From NCBI GenBank assembly GCA_002482685.1, contig DLGL01000024.1:8640-15218 (forward strand): 6,579 nucleotides of DNA, written 5' to 3'. Under the pieces are notes generated by a model. It worked only from the letters and a program-made list of their open reading frames with translations, was not told the origin of the DNA and searched no databases. Of the stretch, positions 1 to 5,627 are shown piece by piece (position 1 is the stretch's first letter; each line of letters begins with the position of its first letter). The position numbers were made by a program, and so were the translations under genes. Source of the stretch: Bacteriovoracaceae bacterium UBA7695 (GTDB taxonomy: Bacteria > Bdellovibrionota > Bacteriovoracia > Bacteriovoracales > Bacteriovoracaceae).

Positions 1-8
1 ACCCTGTA

Positions 9-302
9 ATGAAATATGTGGATGTGGATGAGTTTGTTTCGGCTCTTGTTGATATGAATCCAATTAATGCTGCAAGATTTACAGTTTTTCATGCCTTGAA
101 AGATAGATATCAACATGTTTACTCATATCCGGCCCTTAAAGAAGATTTGCCTTGGTTGATTGAGCTTCAAGTGAAAATGGTAGCAAAAATTTCTGATTTA
201 AAGCAACCGACGAAAAATCATTTTTCGGCAATGTTGGTAAATCTGGGGAATATTATAGAGGGTATCAATAAGGCCACTACTACCGCTGAAACGGCAATTT
301 GA
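9..302 (+). CDS. Hypothetical protein, 97 aa, possibly truncated at left edge
   Basis: I do not recognise this family. The protein is 97 aa if it starts at the first ATG, with a mixed, mostly helical composition. Residues 1-30 carry a D/V-rich amphipathic stretch (start MKYVDVDEF). A central YPALKEDLPWL segment is followed by a long helix with basic residues and a short Thr/Ala-rich tail. Only 8 bases precede the ATG, they contain no Shine-Dalgarno sequence, and the reading frame is open to the window edge, so the true start may lie upstream. The stop is 16 bases before the next gene, and a third gene follows at 547, which suggests a three-gene operon. No enzyme motif or membrane segment is visible. 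Confidence 0.6.
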   Translation: MKYVDVDEFVSALVDMNPINAARFTVFHALKDRYQHVYSYPALKEDLPWLIELQVKMVAKISDLKQPTKNHFSAMLVNLGNIIEGINKATTTAETAI

Positions 303-318
303 TAAAAAGGACAGGACT

Positions 319-525
319 ATGGCAATTAAAAACACTATTAAAATTTCTGAATTGATTAAGCACTTAAGTGTTTTTAATCCAGATGATGATTTATTTTTTG
401 CTAGTGGTGAGCTTACTTTCTATAGAACGAAGAAAAGAGGAGATCATCTTGTTCAGATTGAGTTTAACGAAGTCATCAAGGCTGATGGACTGGTTAAGTT
501 TTCGGAAGTTTCCGAATGTGATTAA
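319..525 (+). CDS. Small acidic hypothetical protein, 68 aa
   Basis: Encodes a 68-aa protein preceded by AAAGGA (306-311) at good spacing from the ATG. The N-terminal part contains an ISELIKHLSVFNPDDDL segment. This pattern (a helix, then a short acidic turn, then a strand with an aromatic residue) is familiar from small phage, plasmid and integrative-element proteins of unknown role whose members read like KISELIEKLEKYDPDLEV. The second half (GELTFYRTKKRGDHLVQIEF) looks like two or three beta strands. The gene sits 16 bases after the 97-aa gene and 21 bases before the 280-aa gene, all in the same direction, so co-transcription is likely. The family resemblance is from memory; no function can be assigned. 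Confidence 0.7.
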   Translation: MAIKNTIKISELIKHLSVFNPDDDLFFASGELTFYRTKKRGDHLVQIEFNEVIKADGLVKFSEVSECD

Positions 526-546
526 TGTCATTTCATAAAGGTTTGT

Positions 547-1389
547 ATGAATTCTAGTAGCTCATTTAGCGGTACTTTCGTTGGGAACTCAGATGGTAAG
601 CCAATAAATAATTTTTTAGTGGATTCATTTATGGCAAGTATCGACAATTTTAATAACAGGGTTAAAGAATCTGAGCATAACTTTACATGCCAATATATAG
701 CGGGTGCTTTTAGTGAAATAGTTGACGTTCGTTTATGGTCTAGGAAATCCACAGAACTAGAGGCCTATTTGCTTAGCTATGTTTTGGACATTAAACATGA
801 CTACTACAAGTCACTTCAGCATTTATTACAGGGTTTTATAAGCGATCACTATTTGTTTCTTAGACGTGGCATTGAAAGTTCGCAGTATTTATTGTTCTTA
901 AAGGAAAATTTAAAAGACATTAAAGATATTGAAAAGTATCGCGATCTATCGACTGATAGTTTCAAACGTGAATATAAATTCAAGAACTGGTTTCGTGGTA
1001 AGAAAGATAGATTCAGTGAAAATTATCCGTATTTGATGGCCGCTTACAATGATGCTTCTGATTTCGGAGTTCATTCAAATGCTAAAAGAAAAGGCCTCGT
1101 TCAGTCTATTGGTGTAGATGAGCAGTTAAATGCTATTATGTTAACTTCTGACTTTCATGATTGCAAAACGAAACTGTATTCTTACGATATGATGCCAATG
1201 TATATTCTTAAGCTGCATGAGGCATATTTGGATGTTCTAAGATTTATTTTAAAAGAAAAAATTTTCCCAGTACAAATAAAGCAACAAACCAATGACAAGA
1301 TGATTGAACGATTTAATCAATCAAAGCAAGCCCTTTTAAAGCACTATACGAGTATTGATCCGGAACTGAAGCATTTCAAAGTTGATTAG
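547..1389 (+). CDS. Hypothetical alpha-helical protein, 280 aa
   Basis: Not confidently recognised. The 280-aa product is predicted from composition to be almost wholly helical, soluble and without a signal peptide. Helical segments run through about residues 20-60, 70-120 and 205-265. Two conserved-looking patches stand out: an FLRRGIESSQYLLFL segment near residues 103-117 and a YNDASDFGVHSNAKRKG segment near 167-183. The pairing of a mid-protein Arg-rich helix with a Ser-x-x-x-HxN element recalls DUF5677-like and HEPN-like helical proteins, but no proper HEPN Rx4-6H motif is clear, so this is only a pointer. The start is supported by AAAGG at 537-541, five bases before the ATG. It is the third gene of a closely spaced + strand group and is followed by an AT-rich gap containing a new promoter. 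Confidence 0.75.
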   Translation: MNSSSSFSGTFVGNSDGKPINNFLVDSFMASIDNFNNRVKESEHNFTCQYIAGAFSEIVDVRLWSRKSTELEAYLLSYVLDIKHDYYKSLQHLLQGFISDHYLFLRRGIESSQYLLFLKENLKDIKDIEKYRDLSTDSFKREYKFKNWFRGKKDRFSENYPYLMAAYNDASDFGVHSNAKRKGLVQSIGVDEQLNAIMLTSDFHDCKTKLYSYDMMPMYILKLHEAYLDVLRFILKEKIFPVQIKQQTNDKMIERFNQSKQALLKHYTSIDPELKHFKVD

Positions 1390-1499
1390 CTTTTGAAGAA
1401 GATTAGAAAGAAAATAATTAATAGCTATTCATAATTAAGAATTCTTGATTTTCATAATTTGCCTAGTCGATTTATAATCTTCAAAAAATGGAGAATTAA
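1390..1499 (+). promoter_or_regulatory. Promoter and palindromes upstream of the DUF3892 gene
   Basis: A perfect -10 hexamer TATAAT lies at 1473-1478. An 18-base spacer separates it from a 4/6 match to the -35 consensus, TTTTCA at 1449-1454. This would start transcription near 1485, just before the GGAG ribosome binding site at 1490-1493. Two perfect 10-bp palindromes, AATAGCTATT (1420-1429) and AAGAATTCTT (1437-1446), lie 17 bp apart centre to centre directly upstream of or against the -35 and could be operator sites. A 9-bp inverted repeat, TTTTGAAGA (1391-1399) with TCTTCAAAA (1478-1486), spans the region. In DNA this AT-rich some of this could be chance. The -10 box is the strongest element. 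Confidence 0.45.
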
Positions 1500-1817
1500 A
1501 TGGCAAAATGGGCTGATTATTTAGTTTCTGCTGTTCGTTATACGACCTCTCAAAACACTAGGTACATTTCTCACCTCAAGGTTCATCTGGATAACGGGGA
1601 AAGTGTTGGTACAGCCTCAACGATGGATCGTGATACCGTGATAAAACTCTTGGGCGGTGGCACTACATTTTCTACAATATATAAGAAGGCTGCGACTGAT
1701 ACAAACTGGTCCTTGGGGAAGAAGATAGAAGTATATACTTTAAACAGTAAGAAATTCATAAAGACTGTTTCCAATAATAAGGAAGAAGATAACCTAGAAG
1801 AGCTACCTGACTTTTAG
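1500..1817 (+). CDS. DUF3892-like small protein, 105 aa
   Basis: The 105-aa product resembles the DUF3892 family: a short beta-rich protein that opens with a WADYLVSAVRY segment, continues with HLKVHLDNGESVG, has a GGGTTFSTIYK element in the middle and a KKIEVYTLNSKKFIKT strand, and ends in the characteristic DNLEELPDF tail. No biochemical role is established for the family. The start is well supported: GGAG at 1490-1493 lies six bases before the ATG, and a good -10 box lies upstream. The gene is transcribed on its own and stands 168 bp ahead of the retron RNA, in the same orientation. It could be cargo of the same element, but nothing in the sequence ties it functionally to the retron. The family call is from remembered consensus. 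Confidence 0.75.
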   Translation: MAKWADYLVSAVRYTTSQNTRYISHLKVHLDNGESVGTASTMDRDTVIKLLGGGTTFSTIYKKAATDTNWSLGKKIEVYTLNSKKFIKTVSNNKEEDNLEELPDF

Positions 1818-1970
1818 ATAAATGTTGAGTAAGGTATGTGGATCAGGTCAGTAGTTTTCTGGATTAAACACGGCGCACTGTTTCTCATTAAGGAATCTTG
1901 AGATTCAGATTAGGAATGTGGCCTACCCAGTTTAAATTCTTGTAAATTTAATTCTAAATTTCTGTATCTA
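1818..1970. other. Gap between DUF3892 gene and retron: weak hairpins only
   Basis: No convincing gene. The end of the upstream gene (CTACCTGAC, 1803-1811) can pair with GTCAGTAG (1847-1854) with one bulged base, and TTTTCT follows. The 35-base loop makes this a poor terminator. A second small dyad, GAATCT-TG-AGATTC (1893-1906), lies further on. A 21-codon ATG frame at 1836-1901 has no properly spaced ribosome binding site. Confidence 0.4.
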
Positions 1971-1979
1971 TGCTTAAAT
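1971..1979 (+). promoter_or_regulatory. Candidate extended -10 promoter of the retron
   Basis: TGcTTAAAT at 1971-1979 fits an extended -10 element (TGn followed by a 4/6 match to TATAAT). A start site seven bases downstream would fall at about 1986, exactly the first paired base of the retron RNA. No good -35 box is seen at the right distance, which is tolerable for an extended -10 promoter. TTGTAA at 1940-1945 is too far upstream to pair with this box. The placement is persuasive, but the motif alone is weak. Confidence 0.35.
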
Positions 1980-1985
1980 AGTTAC

Positions 1986-2000
1986 ACCTTGCTAGTTTTT
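1986..2000 (+). repeat. Retron a1 arm
   Basis: 5' arm of the closing stem of the retron RNA, pairing with 2112-2126. Twelve of the fifteen positions, 1986-1997 with 2115-2126, are continuous and include one G-U pair (1989/2123). Three inner pairs (1998-2000 with 2112-2114) add a second G-U. Position 2001 cannot pair with 2111, so the stem ends exactly at the candidate branch guanosine. Confidence 0.85.
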
Positions 2001-2111
2001 GCATTTCTTGCGCGTTTCGCGTGAGGTATTGGCCGTTGGGCATTTGCTCCTCCACGGCTTTACGGTCTCTTGAATGTTACATTATCGCTTACACTGATAA
2101 TCGAAAGGTTG

Positions 2112-2126
2112 AAGAACTAGCAGGGT
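2112..2126 (+). repeat. Retron a2 arm
   Basis: 3' arm of the retron closing stem, complementary to 1986-2000. Its CAGGG (2121-2125) is also the only Shine-Dalgarno-like sequence ahead of the RT start at 2138. RNA folding into the a1/a2 stem would therefore hide the RT ribosome binding site, a possible trade-off between msDNA template and RT mRNA. Confidence 0.8.
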
Positions 2127-2137
2127 ATTTAAAATCC

Positions 2138-3847
2138 ATGGAAGTAAATTTATCTAGCTTGCGCTCTATTAGTGATCTGTGTGCTTTCTTGGGTGTCCCG
2201 GAAGCCCAATTGAATTATTATCTTTTCAAGCTTACACCTGAACAAAAATATAAAACTTTCTATCTGAGCAAAAGGTCTGGGGGAACTCGTGCTATTTCAG
2301 CGCCCATAAAGCCAATTAGAGAAATGCAAAAAATTATTGCCGAGTCTTTGAAGGATACATATAAGCCAAGAAGCCATGTTACAGCTTATGTAAAAGAAAG
2401 AGGGTTTCGTTTTAATGCAGCTATTCATCAGCGTAAAAGATGGGTTGCAAAAGTTGATTTCAAGGACTTCTTTCCATCAATTCATTTTGGCAGGGTTAAA
2501 TCCATTTTTATAAATCCTCCGTACAGCTTACCTGAAGTCGTTTGTGACAGGATTGCTCAAATAATATGTCATGAGGGTAAGCTTCCACAGGGAGGTGTCA
2601 CTTCTCCAATAATTTCAAATATTGTATGCAGAGGGCTGGATCATCAGATGCGAAATTTGGCGATTCAATTCAAGTGTGATTACTCTAGATATTGCGATGA
2701 TCTTGTATTTTCCAGTAATTTGTCTGAATTCCCCTCTGAAATTGTCTGGTCTGATAATGGGGTTTTTAAAACGAGTGCAGAACTAGAAAAAATCTTTGAT
2801 GAGAATGGTTTTCAGATTAATACAGAGAAGACTAGGCTCTATTCTAAATCCGTTTCACAAATGGTAACAGGGGTCGTGGTCAATAATGGGTTAACCATAA
2901 AGAGATCCTATAAAAAGGAGCTAAGGGCCATTCTACATAGATGGAAGCATACTGATTTGAAAACTGCTTACAGCAACTATATGGCAAAGTCTTATCAGAG
3001 GAGTCGATGGCACGAGGGCTTAAAAGAAGAAACTTTCACACTCTCGATACTGAGTAAAATTATGCATGTTGGTCATGTCGAGGGCCCGTCTGCAAGTTTT
3101 AAAAATCTTATGCGAATGTATAGCGATGTTGACCCTAACGGAATTAAATTCCTGAATAAAATTTTATCAAAGAAACCCACCACTATTAATTTGTATACTG
3201 AGGGGTATACGGATCGACATATTCTGGAAAAAGCCTTTGAGGTACTTCAATCCTCTAACCCTATTGGTGATCTTAATCTCTTGTTTCATCAATGTAATAC
3301 ACCTGGATTTTCTGGTTTAATGACATGTGCCACTAATCTATCAACGACACCTCAAAGGAATATAACGATCATCTTATTTGATAGAGATATAGACAGAGGA
3401 AGATTAGAAGAGGTCGATTCAGGAGATGGTTATCGTAACTGGGGTAATAACGTCTACACTGTACTGCTGCCAAAGGTAGCCAACTTAGAAGATAAAGATA
3501 TCTGCATTGAAACTTTGTTTCCTCTTGATGAAATTTTAGTTCCAGACCAAGAGGGGAGAAGGTTCTTTAGGCGCAGTGAGTTTGATAGGGATGGTAAGCA
3601 TCTTACTGAAGACTTGAAGTACACAAAGCCTAGCACAATAAAGGTTCTCTGTGACAATGGTAGTGGAAGGGTTGTTAGCGCTTCAGATCATGGCAACAGA
3701 ACAAATCATTTGCTCTCAAAAAAAGATTTTTCTCTTTATGTGAAGAATGGGATAGCCCCTTTTGACAACTTAAGTTTTGATAATTTTGTTGATGTGTTTA
3801 CGATGTTCAAAAAGATTAAGAATCAACACGTTCCTAATTCTCACTGA
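2138..3847 (+). CDS. Retron reverse transcriptase fused to TOPRIM effector (Ec67-like)
   Basis: A 569-aa two-domain protein. Residues 1 to about 320 are a retron RT: KKNGG-like SKRSGGTRAISAP (44-56), the retron-specific NAxxH motif as NAAIH (93-97), VDFKDFFPS with catalytic D107, PQGGVTSP (150-157), YCDD with D187/D188 (185-188), and the retron VTG motif at 243-245. Residues from about 345 are a TOPRIM domain: TEGYTD with E355, then ILFDRD with D415 and D417, the expected Glu and DxD metal ligands, all present. Ec67 (Retron-Eco2) has the same RT-TOPRIM fusion and similar length, and there TOPRIM is the effector of an anti-phage abortive response. Here the RT makes msDNA from the RNA encoded just upstream. 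I chose M at 2138 because homology begins there. The in-frame ATG at 2021 lies inside the msr hairpin, and CAGGG at 2121-2125 precedes 2138. The Cys in place of the common Ala of YADD is a minor variation. Confidence 0.93.
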   Translation: MEVNLSSLRSISDLCAFLGVPEAQLNYYLFKLTPEQKYKTFYLSKRSGGTRAISAPIKPIREMQKIIAESLKDTYKPRSHVTAYVKERGFRFNAAIHQRKRWVAKVDFKDFFPSIHFGRVKSIFINPPYSLPEVVCDRIAQIICHEGKLPQGGVTSPIISNIVCRGLDHQMRNLAIQFKCDYSRYCDDLVFSSNLSEFPSEIVWSDNGVFKTSAELEKIFDENGFQINTEKTRLYSKSVSQMVTGVVVNNGLTIKRSYKKELRAILHRWKHTDLKTAYSNYMAKSYQRSRWHEGLKEETFTLSILSKIMHVGHVEGPSASFKNLMRMYSDVDPNGIKFLNKILSKKPTTINLYTEGYTDRHILEKAFEVLQSSNPIGDLNLLFHQCNTPGFSGLMTCATNLSTTPQRNITIILFDRDIDRGRLEEVDSGDGYRNWGNNVYTVLLPKVANLEDKDICIETLFPLDEILVPDQEGRRFFRRSEFDRDGKHLTEDLKYTKPSTIKVLCDNGSGRVVSASDHGNRTNHLLSKKDFSLYVKNGIAPFDNLSFDNFVDVFTMFKKIKNQHVPNSH

Positions 3848-4062
3848 TATTTACACTTAAGAGAGAATCATTCTTCGTAAGCACCGTAAGCCCCACTTTT
3901 AGTAAATCACGGTATTCCAAGGTAAAAATCGGTAAATCGAAAATTGTGAGAGAAAACTTTTTTCACTCTATGTGATGAGAATTTCTGAATGAACTTACTT
4001 CAAATTGTTTGTTCGGGTAGTTCAGGCAAAGTGTATTTATCCTCTTGAAATTTAAAGTACAA
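3848..4062. other. Repeat-rich gap between retron and integrase; possible attachment region
   Basis: No gene of credible length. The stretch is rich in short related words: ACCGTAA (3883-3889), the inverted ACGGT (3909-3913), GGTAAAAATC and GGTAAATCG in tandem at ten-base spacing (3921-3939), and TCGGTAA at 3929-3935, which recurs at 4068-4074 and inverted at 4092-4098. Such arm-type repeats are common where a tyrosine recombinase binds beside its gene, so attL/attR or attP may lie here. An imperfect hairpin (GTGAGAGAA 3946-3954 with TTTTTTCAC 3958-3966, loop of three) has no following T run. The core site cannot be identified without the other element end. Confidence 0.4.
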
Positions 4063-4103
4063 AAAAGTCGGTAAGTGGCCTTTGCCGACTTTTACCGACT
4101 TTT
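4063..4103. terminator. Bidirectional terminator between convergent retron and integrase genes
   Basis: A perfect 12-bp inverted repeat, AAAAGTCGGTAA (4063-4074) with TTACCGACTTTT (4092-4103), encloses a second small stem, GGC (4077-4079)/GCC (4084-4086). T runs follow on both strands: TTTT then TCTATCTTTTTT on +, and six T on -. It sits between the convergent ends of the RT gene (3847) and the integrase gene (4123), so it can stop both transcripts. A direct repeat of CCGACTTTT (4085-4093 and 4095-4103) gives an alternative fold with 4064-4071. Its TCGGTAA words match those further left, so recombinase binding is an alternative or additional role. Confidence 0.7.
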
Positions 4104-4122
4104 CTATCTTTTTTATCACAAA

Positions 4123-5355
4123 TTAGCCGGTTTTCACATTCCTTAACTTGATCACATTACCAAGGTCAGCCTTTTGATCTGATTCGTTTTTTACCTCTTT
4201 CCTGATGTGATTCATAATCATCTCAGAGAAGTTCTTTTGGTCATCCTCAGTGCTTTTGGAGTAGTGGTCGGCCAGCTTCAAGTCTTTGTGTCCAGTCATG
4301 GCCAAAACAGCGTCTAAGCCACCTCCGACTTGTCTAGCAAGCTTGGCCATTCCATGTCTTAAGATATGCGTCCCTGTGTAAGGGATTTTACTTTTCCTTT
4401 GTGCCTCACGATAATTTACCTGAATGGTGCAGTAATTAAGAGGCTCACCTTCGACATGAAAGACAAAGTCATTGCCAGCTAAACGGAAAGCTTCACGGCG
4501 TTTAAGAATTGTCATTATTTCATCAGTGATGAAAACGGCCCTTGGTTCTCGGTTCTTTGGAAAAGGTTTTAGTTCAATAAACATCTTGCTACTCATGTCC
4601 CAGATACAGGTATCTTTAATAAGCATTCGACGATTTCTCAAATCAATATTTTTCCATTGAAGTCCTGAAACTTCGCCGACTCTGCCGGCCGTGTAGAACT
4701 GCATCTTTGCTAAGTCTTGATAGAGCGGTCGTAAAAAGTCAAAAAACAGGAAAGCATCCTGTAAATTGATTTGTTTTAATTTATCAGGCAGTGGTTTTAT
4801 AAAGCCCATTTTTTTATGTTTGGTCTTTACTGGACAGGTGAGAGGGAGTGCTTCTTTTTCAAATTGCTCACTTTGTTTGTACCAATTAAAAATTGAGACA
4901 AGCAGATTAAGTTCATTGTTTAGATTGCAACGTCCAGCAACGCCTCGCCCAGATTCTCTATAATCCTCTGATGAAAAATACTCGACCCTCTTTATGACCC
5001 AGTCTGTGATCTTTGAGGGGGTAATCTTATCCATTGGCAAGTGTTCGAGGTTTTCTAAAAGTTTATAACGTCTACTCCAAATTTCTTTAGTATTTGTGGC
5101 CAGCGAAGGGAAGTGATGTTTTTGCATCCCATCCCATACTTCCTTCAAAGTGGAAAATCCTTCTGATGAATTTTCATCATCAATAAACTCTGTACCATCA
5201 AATCTTTTTTGCCAATTTTTAGCCTCAAAGAGAGATTTAAAAGTTCGACTATGAAGTTTTCCTTTTAATCTTTTTTCTGCTTTAAATGTTCCATTTTTCT
5301 TGTGTTCATAGATGCCTTTAGCACCTTTGATTTTCTTAAAGTATGATCTGCTCAT
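4123..5355 (-). CDS. Tyrosine recombinase (phage-type integrase), 410 aa
   Basis: Site-specific DNA recombinase that cuts and rejoins att sites through a 3'-phosphotyrosine link, integrating and excising the element. The N-terminal 65 residues hold an arm-binding-like region (GTFKAEKRLKGKLHSRTF). Residues about 68-165 are the SAM-like core-binding domain. The catalytic domain follows from about 195 and has all the expected residues: R225 in TAGRVGEVSGLQW, probable K267 in FPKNREPR, H330 and R333 in HILRHG, H356 in TGHKD, and nucleophile Y365 in DHYSK. About 45 extra residues follow the tyrosine. The start is fixed by AAAGGAG (complement of 5363-5369) seven bases upstream. The ATG overlaps the stop of the preceding HTH gene as ATGA, which indicates translational coupling. 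It converges with the retron gene. Confidence 0.95.
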   Translation of the reverse strand: MSRSYFKKIKGAKGIYEHKKNGTFKAEKRLKGKLHSRTFKSLFEAKNWQKRFDGTEFIDDENSSEGFSTLKEVWDGMQKHHFPSLATNTKEIWSRRYKLLENLEHLPMDKITPSKITDWVIKRVEYFSSEDYRESGRGVAGRCNLNNELNLLVSIFNWYKQSEQFEKEALPLTCPVKTKHKKMGFIKPLPDKLKQINLQDAFLFFDFLRPLYQDLAKMQFYTAGRVGEVSGLQWKNIDLRNRRMLIKDTCIWDMSSKMFIELKPFPKNREPRAVFITDEIMTILKRREAFRLAGNDFVFHVEGEPLNYCTIQVNYREAQRKSKIPYTGTHILRHGMAKLARQVGGGLDAVLAMTGHKDLKLADHYSKSTEDDQKNFSEMIMNHIRKEVKNESDQKADLGNVIKLRNVKTG

Positions 5356-5593
5356 GTTCGTTCTCCTTTAAACCAAGCAATCACTTCGCTTGGAACGAAC
5401 ACTAAGCGTCCTCTCTTCTTACGTCTCCGGTATGGAATCTCTCCCTTGTTCACAAGGTTGTAGATTGTTCCCTTTGCGTATTTAGTAAAGGCACATACGT
5501 CATCAATTCCCCATATTAAATTGTCAAAGAACTTACTCTCAGGAACTTGGTTTATAACAAAATTCCTTCATCGAGTTTTATAAAAATAATCAT
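5352..5593 (-). CDS. Excisionase-like helix-turn-helix protein with one-base frameshift
   Basis: Small DNA-binding protein of the MerR/excisionase-like HTH type, as found beside many tyrosine recombinases, where it bends att DNA and directs excision. Reading - strand codons back from the TGA at 5354-5352 gives WGIDDVCAFTKYAKGTIYNL, then a GEIPYRRR wing, then GRLVFVPSEVIAWFKGERT, the classic pattern of these domains. That frame has a stop at 5570-5568 and no ATG, GTG or TTG start. The only start with a strong Shine-Dalgarno (AAGGAG, complement of 5607-5602) is the ATG at 5593, and its frame meets TAA at 5554-5552 after 13 codons. One extra base in the four-T run (complement of 5559-5562) would join them into 80 aa. 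So the gene is a recent pseudogene, a sequencing indel, or uses -1 slippage. The stop overlaps the integrase ATG. Confidence 0.65.
5353..5401 (-). promoter_or_regulatory. RNA hairpin over the integrase ribosome binding site
   Basis: In the - strand transcript, TGTTCGTTC (5401-5393) is perfectly complementary to GAACGAACA (5363-5355), whose final A is the first base of the integrase ATG. Inside it, CAAGC (5392-5388) pairs with GCTTG (5378-5374) around a 9-nt loop. The AAAGGA of the Shine-Dalgarno lies in the remaining 10-nt asymmetric bulge. The whole structure is within the last codons of the upstream HTH gene, so ribosomes finishing that gene would open it. This is inference from pairing; no energy was calculated. 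Confidence 0.5.
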
Positions 5594-5600
5594 ATCAGTT

Positions 5601-5607
5601 TCTCCTT
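5601..5607 (-). promoter_or_regulatory. Ribosome binding site that sets the HTH gene start
   Basis: The - strand reads AAGGAGA here, eight bases before the ATG at 5593-5591. It is the strongest such site near this gene. It argues that translation begins at 5593 although that frame closes after 13 codons. Confidence 0.65.
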
Positions 5608-5627
5608 TTTGTGTCTAATTTTTTGAA

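Larger units (their letters stand above)
1986..2126 (+). ncRNA. Retron msr-msd RNA (template and primer for msDNA)
   Basis: About 141 nt, ending 11 bases before the RT start codon, the usual place for a retron RNA. Its ends (1986-2000 and 2112-2126) form the a1/a2 closing stem of 15 pairs including two G-U. Directly inside a1 is G2001, the natural candidate for the branching guanosine whose 2'-OH primes reverse transcription. The msr part then shows two hairpins. The first is CTTGCGCG (2007-2014) pairing with CGCGTGAG (2018-2025) around a TTT loop. The second is GGCCGT (2031-2036) pairing with ACGGCT (2054-2059), with an inner GGGC/GCTC stem. The msd part, about 2060-2111, contains the hairpin ATTATC (2081-2086)/GATAAT (2096-2101) with a 9-nt loop. 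Copying would start near 2111 and give an msDNA of very roughly 50 nt. The msr/msd boundary and branch base are inferences. The stems are directly visible. Confidence 0.85.

Noticed and set aside
528..752. 74-aa - strand open frame
   Set aside because: It lies opposite the supported 280-aa gene, with no ribosome binding site or recognisable sequence.
1803..1860. Possible terminator after the DUF3892 gene
   Set aside because: The stem has a bulge and a 35-base loop that includes the stop codon, and the T run is short and interrupted.
1836..1901. 21-codon ATG frame with a hydrophobic centre, ahead of the retron RNA
   Set aside because: The only purine-rich sequence touches the ATG, so spacing is wrong, and the frame is too short to support without homology.
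3454..3657. 67-aa - strand open frame inside the RT-TOPRIM gene
   Set aside because: It is antisense to conserved TOPRIM coding sequence and is best explained as a shadow frame.
3946..3966. Hairpin after the RT gene as a terminator
   Set aside because: It is A/T-rich, with G-U pairs and no following T run. The 4063-4103 structure is a better terminator.
4472..4963. Two + strand open frames (62 and 65 aa) over the integrase gene
   Set aside because: They are antisense to catalytic and core-binding domain codons of a clearly recognised recombinase.
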